Program-made: the position numbers and the translations under genes
The notes under the pieces: model-generated
Databases searched by the model: none
Told to the model about the DNA's origin: nothing
What the model saw: only the letters and a program-made list of their open reading frames with translations
Assembly: GCA_023664345.1 (NCBI GenBank)
Contig: JAMPFQ010000004.1
Location: forward strand, 26,084-90,083
DNA length: 64,000 nt
Source of the DNA: Lachnospiraceae bacterium
GTDB lineage: Bacteria > Bacillota > Clostridia > Lachnospirales > Lachnospiraceae
Reading direction: 5' to 3'
In this document: positions 59,293 to 64,000 of the stretch, in pieces
Layout of the letters: each line of letters begins with the position of its first letter
How positions within the stretch are numbered: the first letter of the stretch is position 1

Positions 59293-59727
59293 TTATATGT
59301 TTTGTTCCATTTCATCCGTGGGCTCATAATCTATCTTCCAGTCCAGGTATGACCCCAAAGTACCGCAGTTGGTACAGCGATTGCCGATATAGACCCATTT
59401 GACGCTCCCGTTTTCCCTGCGGATAAAGCCTGCCCTTACATTGAAAAATCTGCAGGTTTTACATACGGAACACTTTCTTAACCTTGGCCTTGCGTCTTCC
59501 CAGACTTCGCCGCAATCCAAAAGGATCTTCTTTGTTCCGCATTGCGTACATTTTACTTCAATCGCATCTTCTGTCTGGTCAACCCGCAGTTCAAAGCTGT
59601 CGCCTCCGCACGAATGGCACACAACGGGCTTGATATCGATACTGTCGTCCTCTGAATACAGGCGGAGATATTCGGAAATATCCTCCGCGCTGTCCCCTGT
59701 CCAATATTTTTTCGTCTTGTCTATCAT
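59293..59727 (-). CDS. Zinc-ribbon protein of unknown function
   Basis: A 144-residue soluble protein starting MIDKTKKYWTGDSAEDISEYLRLY. Four Cys-x2-Cys knuckles are visible: CHSCGG, CTQCGT, CSVCKTC and CTNCGT, forming two probable zinc ribbons separated by a short strand region (VRAGFIRRENGSVKWVYIGN). No catalytic motif is seen. Such proteins are often immunity- or toxin-locus-associated or simply stress proteins. Its start lies about 24 bp downstream of the first small XRE gene in the same direction, so the two may be co-transcribed. Confidence 0.65.
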   Translation of the reverse strand: MIDKTKKYWTGDSAEDISEYLRLYSEDDSIDIKPVVCHSCGGDSFELRVDQTEDAIEVKCTQCGTKKILLDCGEVWEDARPRLRKCSVCKTCRFFNVRAGFIRRENGSVKWVYIGNRCTNCGTLGSYLDWKIDYEPTDEMEQNI

Positions 59728-59751
59728 AAGGTTTTTCTTCCGGAAAGTTTC

Positions 59752-59970
59752 TTATAGTTTTTGGTCTTTATCAGACGGTATATATTGTAAAATATCCTCT
59801 ACTCTGCAACACAATATCCGACACAAGTCATTTAAAGTCTTTGTAGAAATATCTTTATTATGTTTCAGACGGTGCAGGGTGCTGTCTGACATATTGTGTT
59901 TTTTGGTAAGTGTATACCAATTCTCATTCGACTGTTCCAAAGTATTCCAGAATGGAGAATAGTCAATCAT
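59752..59970 (-). CDS. Small Cro/CI-type HTH regulator, duplicate 1
   Basis: A 72-residue HTH protein starting MIDYSPFWNTLEQSNENWYTL with an AGAGGTGCTGTA leader. The motif NMSDSTLHRLKHNKDISTKTLNDLCRILCCRVEDILQYIP is the YozG-like HTH. It is about 85% identical to the gene at 60101, so the two are a recent tandem duplication. The binding-site region before the start is also similar in both. The target is unknown; the adjoining zinc-ribbon gene may be regulated with it. Confidence 0.85.
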   Translation of the reverse strand: MIDYSPFWNTLEQSNENWYTLTKKHNMSDSTLHRLKHNKDISTKTLNDLCRILCCRVEDILQYIPSDKDQKL

Positions 59971-60100
59971 TACAGCACCTCTCTTATAAAGATATACAAA
60001 GCATAAAATATATTTTTCCTCTTGAATATCTTCGCAATAAAGAATATAATGCTGGTATGGACATCTTTGTTGGATAGTTAAAAACGCATATATGACTTTC

Positions 60101-60322
60101 TTATAGCCGTTGGTCTGCATCAGAGGGAACATATTGCAGGATATCCTGCACATTGCAATTTAATATTCTGCATAAATCGTTTATCGTTTTAGTAGATATA
60201 TCTTTATTATGTTTCAAACGATGTAACGTACTATCTGACATATTGTGTTTTTTGGTAAGCGTATACCAATTCTCATCCGATTGTTCCAAAGTATTCCAAA
60301 ATGGGGAATAGTTAATCATCAT
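60101..60322 (-). CDS. Small Cro/CI-type HTH regulator, duplicate 2
   Basis: A 73-residue HTH protein with GGGAGG before its ATG (MMINYSPFWNTLEQSDENW). The body is nearly the same as its neighbour (NMSDSTLHRLKHNKDISTKT), differing mainly in CRILNCNVQDILQYVPSDADQRL. The 130-bp spacer between the two genes is AT-rich without another gene. Two close copies in tandem may allow heterodimers or may be a transient duplication. Confidence 0.85.
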   Translation of the reverse strand: MMINYSPFWNTLEQSDENWYTLTKKHNMSDSTLHRLKHNKDISTKTINDLCRILNCNVQDILQYVPSDADQRL

Positions 60323-60460
60323 AGTACCTCCCTATTGATATTTTTAAGAATAAGTTATTTTTTTTACCTGCGTATCTTCGCAATAGCGAATATACTGGCA
60401 GCAAGGGAAGAAATAAAATTAGTTCGGATAAGATAATGCTCAATCATGGAGATAATTAGT

Positions 60461-60730
60461 ATGAGCATTATTGGAAGCTGGATAGGAGCCATTCTTGTTA
60501 TAATATGCTTTATTTTTTTGATTACAGGAAATATTGTTCGATTTATATACTGGCTAAAATGTTTTAAAATCAAACAATGCCAAAACACGCAATGCCGATA
60601 TAGACAATATTGCAGTAAGTGGATTGAAACATACTCGCAAGAAGACATAGAGAATCTATATAAAGTAATCGAGCAATATGAATCAGGCTTTATAAGCCAG
60701 ACAAAAGAAGCGGATAAAGCAAGGTCTTGA
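60461..60730 (+). CDS. Small single-span membrane protein
   Basis: An 89-residue protein starting MSIIGSWIGAILVIICF, with GGAG 9 nt upstream; a longer start at 60446 lies inside that site. One membrane helix (~6-30) is followed by a Cys-rich juxtamembrane stretch (KIKQCQNTQCRYRQYCSKW) and a hydrophilic helix (EDIENLYKVIEQYESG). It is transcribed divergently from the two XRE genes and could be their target. The family was not recognised. Confidence 0.6.
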   Translation: MSIIGSWIGAILVIICFIFLITGNIVRFIYWLKCFKIKQCQNTQCRYRQYCSKWIETYSQEDIENLYKVIEQYESGFISQTKEADKARS

Positions 60731-60977
60731 TATCGTTAAGTTCATAGTGGTCATTACCCCAACCATTAATAATTTAAGGTTACTCTAAAGAGACATTTGT
60801 ACTATTCTTGACGATGCAATATTGACAAAAAGTCACTTTAGAACCACGATGGATGTAAATTTATTTCTTGCAGAGATACGACCGAACATTTGATTGTGAA
60901 AAGAGATAAGATGGGATATAATGTCTGCAAAGGGCAGAGCCACGCGCCCGAAAAAACAAATGCCGCGTATTCTTAAA
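60731..60977. other. Intergenic region upstream of the AAA/PD-(D/E)XK gene
   Basis: No gene is seen. TTGTGA...TATAAT-like boxes around 60893-60921 (GATATAATG) could be the promoter of the downstream gene. Confidence 0.4.
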
Positions 60978-61104
60978 ACATGGAGGTAACAGTTTGGAAG
61001 TAAACTTCCAAATATTGAAATTAGTGCCCGCCAGAGACGGACATGGAGGTGTAAGTTTGAAAGTAAACTTTCAAATATTGATTGGTATGCGTGCCAAGGC
61101 ACGC
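60978..61104 (+). repeat. Paired palindromic leader repeats plus hairpin
   Basis: Two units 63 bp apart each begin ACATGGAGGT (60978 and 61041) and carry a perfect palindrome: TTTGGAAG-TAAA-CTTCCAAA (60993-61012) and TTTGAAAG-TAAA-CTTTCAAA (61056-61075). The one difference is matched on both arms. A third hairpin GCGTGCC-AA-GGCACGC (61089-61104) abuts the Shine-Dalgarno site of the next gene. These may be regulator sites or RNA hairpins. Confidence 0.75.
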
Positions 61105-61118
61105 AAGGGGGTGTAATC

Positions 61119-62816
61119 ATGAAAAAAGCGCTGCCTATCGGTGTGGATAATTTTGAAAAATTGGTCACTGAAGATTATTACTATGTTGACAAAACAATGT
61201 TCATTAAAGAACTGCTGAATTTCAAAGGAGAAGTCAATCTCTTCACCCGCCCCAGGCGTTTCGGCAAAACACTGAACCTCAGTATGCTCCGATACTTTTT
61301 TGAAGACACCATGGATGCAGAAAGAAATGCCCGCAACCGAGAACTGTTCCAGGGCTTAAAGATCATGACAGCCGGGGAAGAATATGTTCGGCAGATGGGA
61401 ATGTACCCCGTGATCAACCTGACTTTGAAATCCGCGAAACAGCGCAGTTTTGAGTCCGCGTATGGCAAGCTGAAGACCGAGATTGCAGACGAATTCAGGA
61501 GGCATGAGTATGTGCTGGAAAGTGATAAAATCAACACAGACAGCAAAAATCTCTTTCAGAAAATTGCCTCCGGGAAAGGGGAATATGACGATTATTCCGG
61601 TTCGCTTAAATTCCTGAGTCAGTGCCTTTATCAGGTAACCGGAAATAAAACCATTATTTTGATAGACGAATATGATGTGCCGCTGGAAAATTCTTATTTC
61701 ATGGGTTTTTACGCGGAAATGGTTGACTTTATCCGTTCGTTGTTTGAATCTGCGCTGAATACCAACGATTGCCTGCAGTTTGCTGTCATCACTGGGTGTC
61801 TGAGGATTTCAAAGGAAAGTATTTTTACCGGATTGAATCATTTAAATATCATTTCTGTGCTGGATCAAAAATATAGTGAACATTTCGGCTTTACAGAACC
61901 GGAAGTACAACAGGCAATGGCCTACTATGAAGCAGAACAGCGTTTCCCTACCATGAAAGAATGGTATGACGGATATCTATTTGGAAATGCCGATGTTTAT
62001 AACCCTTGGAGCGTTATCAAATTTTTATATGACTTGTATTCAGACATCAACGCATTTCCCCGCCCATACTGGATCAACACCAGTTCCAATGACATCATAA
62101 AGGATATGATCGCAGAGGCCGACAGGGAAACAAAAGGACAGATTGAAACGCTTTTAACTGGCGGGACTCTGGATATGCAGGTACACGAAGAGATCACTTA
62201 TGAGGATATGCACAGCAAGGGTGAAAACCTGTGGAATTTCCTTTATTTCACCGGATACCTGACGAAGAAATCCGAATATTTCAAAGAATCCTCCATCTTC
62301 CTGCAGGTGAAAATCCCCAATACAGAGGTCAAGACCATTTACCAGAATACCATTCTGGGCTGGTTCCGCAAGAGGATAGAAAAACAGGATTTTCGGAATC
62401 TTTACCGCGCAATGGAGGATGGAAACGCCGAAAAGATGGGCGAGATCCTGAATCAGCAGCTTTTCTCCACCATCAGTTTCTACGACAGCGCGGAAAATTT
62501 CTACCATGGCTTTCTTGCTGGCATCCTGAGCCAGAGCGAGGATTACCTGGTAAGATCCAACCGCGAATCAGGCAGCGGACGATCTGATATCATGGTAAAA
62601 AGCCCTTCCCTCCGGGGCAGGTCGTTTATCCTTGAGTTAAAAGTTTCCGAAAATATTGACGACCTGGAAGCCGATGCGGAAAGAGCATTACAGCAGATAT
62701 ATGACCAAAAATACGCAGAGGAACTGCGCACGGAAGGATATCGGAAGATCGACTGCTACGGGATCTCCTTTTACCGAAAAGACTGTGAAGTCCGGTTTGG
62801 AAAAGGCCCCTGTTAG
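61119..62816 (+). CDS. AAA-ATPase-like protein with C-terminal PD-(D/E)XK nuclease domain
   Basis: A 565-residue protein with AAGGGGGTG before its ATG. It has the AAA-ATPase_like opening [23 protein letters not shown], Walker [18 protein letters not shown] (~41-57), Walker [15 protein letters not shown] (~181-194), then a helical region and a C-terminal PDDEXK_9 domain with [25 protein letters not shown] (catalytic Asp and Glu-x-Lys). This family is abundant in gut Clostridia and Bacteroides, often in many copies. It is suspected of a role in defence or in mobile-element biology, but no activity is established. It converges on the HD/kinase gene with a 4-nt overlap. Confidence 0.9.
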   Translation: MKKALPIGVDNFEKLVTEDYYYVDKTMFIKELLNFKGEVNLFTRPRRFGKTLNLSMLRYFFEDTMDAERNARNRELFQGLKIMTAGEEYVRQMGMYPVINLTLKSAKQRSFESAYGKLKTEIADEFRRHEYVLESDKINTDSKNLFQKIASGKGEYDDYSGSLKFLSQCLYQVTGNKTIILIDEYDVPLENSYFMGFYAEMVDFIRSLFESALNTNDCLQFAVITGCLRISKESIFTGLNHLNIISVLDQKYSEHFGFTEPEVQQAMAYYEAEQRFPTMKEWYDGYLFGNADVYNPWSVIKFLYDLYSDINAFPRPYWINTSSNDIIKDMIAEADRETKGQIETLLTGGTLDMQVHEEITYEDMHSKGENLWNFLYFTGYLTKKSEYFKESSIFLQVKIPNTEVKTIYQNTILGWFRKRIEKQDFRNLYRAMEDGNAEKMGEILNQQLFSTISFYDSAENFYHGFLAGILSQSEDYLVRSNRESGSGRSDIMVKSPSLRGRSFILELKVSENIDDLEADAERALQQIYDQKYAEELRTEGYRKIDCYGISFYRKDCEVRFGKGPC

Positions 62817-63934
62817 ATTTCATACCGCACTTCATATGCCTCCCAGGGCGCCGGAATCTCCAGTTTTCGGATCATATCCTCCAGAACAGGCTCCGGGATA
62901 TGACGCGCTCTTTTCCGGTTTCTAGCAAGCAGTTCCTGATAAGGCGTTTCCAGGTACAAAATATGTACCCGGGCGCCATATCCGGTGAACAGACCCACAA
63001 GCTTCTGCCTGGTTTCCCGGATGATGTTGGTGGCATTCCAGATAAAAGGCTCTTTCCGCCGCAGATAAATCTTCGCCTGCTCCATAGCGGCCTGAACCAC
63101 CCTGCCGGAACCTTTGGCAGGGGACGCTCCCAACTCCTCCCGGATCGCATCCAGCGAGATCACGGGCATACCTGCGCTGTTTTTCTCAATCCAGCTGTCT
63201 TTCCCTGCCAGGGGCAGACCTGACATCAAAATCACATCAAACGACGTGTCATCATATAATTCCGCCTTATGCCACAGTCCCTCTTTATGAAAATACTGAT
63301 ATTTCGTATATGGGTTCGCAAACGCAAAGGGCTTCTCCCATACTCCTGCTTCTTTCGCAAAATCCGCAAACAGTTCCACATTTTCTTCCATCTGTCCGGG
63401 TTCCTTTTCTATCCTGCCCTGCGTATCTGCTTTTGAGAGCAGGTACAGAAGCCGCAGCGGGATGCTTTCCGCCGCTTTCAGCAGATCCGTCTCCGGTCTT
63501 TGTTTCGTCCAGAACCAGACGGGCAGCCCATGATACCGGATCAGCTTAGCCACCATTTCCCTCCGTCCAAAAGTCAGCCCAAACCGTTCCGCTTCCCTGT
63601 ACGCTATCCTGCGGAACATCTTTTCCCCGACCATGGTATGTTTAGGCGATATCCACTCCCCATCCTCCTGTTTCGTGCAGACCGCTTTCCCGATATCATG
63701 AAAAGCTGCCGCCAAAAACAGGATCGCCTGTTCTTCTTTCCCGGCGTCCTGCCACTGCGGAAGCATCATCAGCTTTCCGCATACCATTTCTGTATGACGG
63801 TATACATCCCCCTCCCCATGGTATTCCGGATTCTGTGGGATATTTTTTAACGCGGACAGCCCCGGATAATGATCGGCGAGCCAGTCGAAAGAAAAATTGT
63901 TTTCCCGAATCCCGTCAAGTATGCCTCCTGCCAT
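62813..63934 (-). CDS. HD phosphohydrolase-polynucleotide kinase fusion (HD-Pnk-like)
   Basis: A 373-residue protein with AAGGTG before its ATG. Residues ~45-200 are an HD domain: [19 protein letters not shown] (the His-Asp pair), [12 protein letters not shown] and [12 protein letters not shown]. Residues ~230-373 are a P-loop kinase: [19 protein letters not shown] (Walker A with Asp after the Lys), [12 protein letters not shown] (Asp-x-Ile-Arg of the acceptor site), [18 protein letters not shown] and a lid with [18 protein letters not shown]. Bacterial HD-Pnk proteins heal broken RNA ends by removing 2',3'-phosphates and phosphorylating 5'-OH ends. No RNA ligase gene is visible nearby, so an RNA-repair role is inference. 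Confidence 0.82.
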   Translation of the reverse strand: MAGGILDGIRENNFSFDWLADHYPGLSALKNIPQNPEYHGEGDVYRHTEMVCGKLMMLPQWQDAGKEEQAILFLAAAFHDIGKAVCTKQEDGEWISPKHTMVGEKMFRRIAYREAERFGLTFGRREMVAKLIRYHGLPVWFWTKQRPETDLLKAAESIPLRLLYLLSKADTQGRIEKEPGQMEENVELFADFAKEAGVWEKPFAFANPYTKYQYFHKEGLWHKAELYDDTSFDVILMSGLPLAGKDSWIEKNSAGMPVISLDAIREELGASPAKGSGRVVQAAMEQAKIYLRRKEPFIWNATNIIRETRQKLVGLFTGYGARVHILYLETPYQELLARNRKRARHIPEPVLEDMIRKLEIPAPWEAYEVRYEI

Positions 63935-64000
63935 AAAATCACCTTCATTCCAGTTCCGTCTCTTCTCTTCAATGCCCCTTCAGGGGAAAAATTTTTCAGC
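63935..64000. repeat. Diverged fragment of the 84-bp leader repeat
   Basis: ATTCCAGTTCCG (63949-63960) followed by TTCAATGCCCCTT matches the start of the unit at 20821 (ATTCCAGTTCCG, then CTGCAACGCCCCTT). In both places it sits immediately upstream of a start codon on the minus strand and supplies the GGAATG-AGG region. Confidence 0.5.

Overview
The window looks like a chromosomal segment of a Gram-positive anaerobe of the Clostridia, most likely Lachnospiraceae. The reasons are AGGAGG-type ribosome binding sites with occasional TTG and GTG starts, sigma-A promoters, and family content typical of that group: DHHW/MBOAT/DUF4358 cluster, DUF4173, DUF5107, DUF2975 with a Cro/CI regulator, and the AAA-ATPase-like/PD-(D/E)XK family. 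No rRNA, tRNA or CRISPR array was seen. Most of the DNA is moderately GC-rich. The stretch from about 36.9 to 43.9 kb is clearly AT-richer.

Layout. 0-2.6 kb: the 5' part of a repetitive protein that runs off the left edge, and a small membrane-anchored protein. 2.7-8.1 kb: a small XRE regulator with a palindromic operator next to a complete four-gene LlaJI-type restriction-modification operon (two m5C methyltransferases, a McrB-like GTPase, an LlaJI-family nuclease). 8.2-15.5 kb: a secreted cysteine-repeat protein with a C-terminal cysteine-peptidase-like domain, a tiny protein, glgB and a large TPR/acidic/AAA-like protein. 15.7-21.1 kb: rsmA, a HAD phosphatase and the DHHW-MBOAT-DUF4358 surface acyl-modification cluster. 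21.1-26.5 kb: a heterodimeric ABC exporter and an SGNH esterase. 27-36.8 kb: unassigned proteins, a solute-binding lipoprotein, a MATE transporter, DUF1902, DUF4173 and DUF2975/HTH genes.

36.9-43.9 kb is an accessory island. It holds a decayed 3.4-kb integrative/prophage remnant: an XRE/tape-measure fusion relic, a frameshifted XRE gene, a PBECR-like nuclease-domain protein, a promoter-RNA-terminator unit, and a tyrosine recombinase with a frameshift and an amber stop. Direct TACTAGTGACACT repeats flank it. Immediately beyond lies an intact two-gene cassette, a NACHT-type NTPase followed 4 nt later by a RelA/SpoT-fold nucleotidyltransferase, closed by a strong terminator. This is the best candidate for an undescribed defence or toxin-like system.

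44-64 kb: a second solute-binding lipoprotein gene split by a 99-bp structured repeat, two immunity-like small proteins, DUF5107-TPR, GH42 beta-galactosidase, a PfkB sugar-phosphate kinase, a BlaI/M56 pair in which the M56 protein carries an RCC1-like extracellular part, a MarR-MATE unit, zinc-ribbon and duplicated small XRE genes, an AAA/PD-(D/E)XK protein, and an HD-plus-kinase (HD-Pnk-like) protein.

A second theme is short structured repeats: (i) a three-hairpin element in three copies whose stems differ but stay paired, (ii) a 99-bp hairpin element in two copies, one inside a gene, and (iii) short repeats ending in a Shine-Dalgarno sequence directly against the start codons of unrelated genes.
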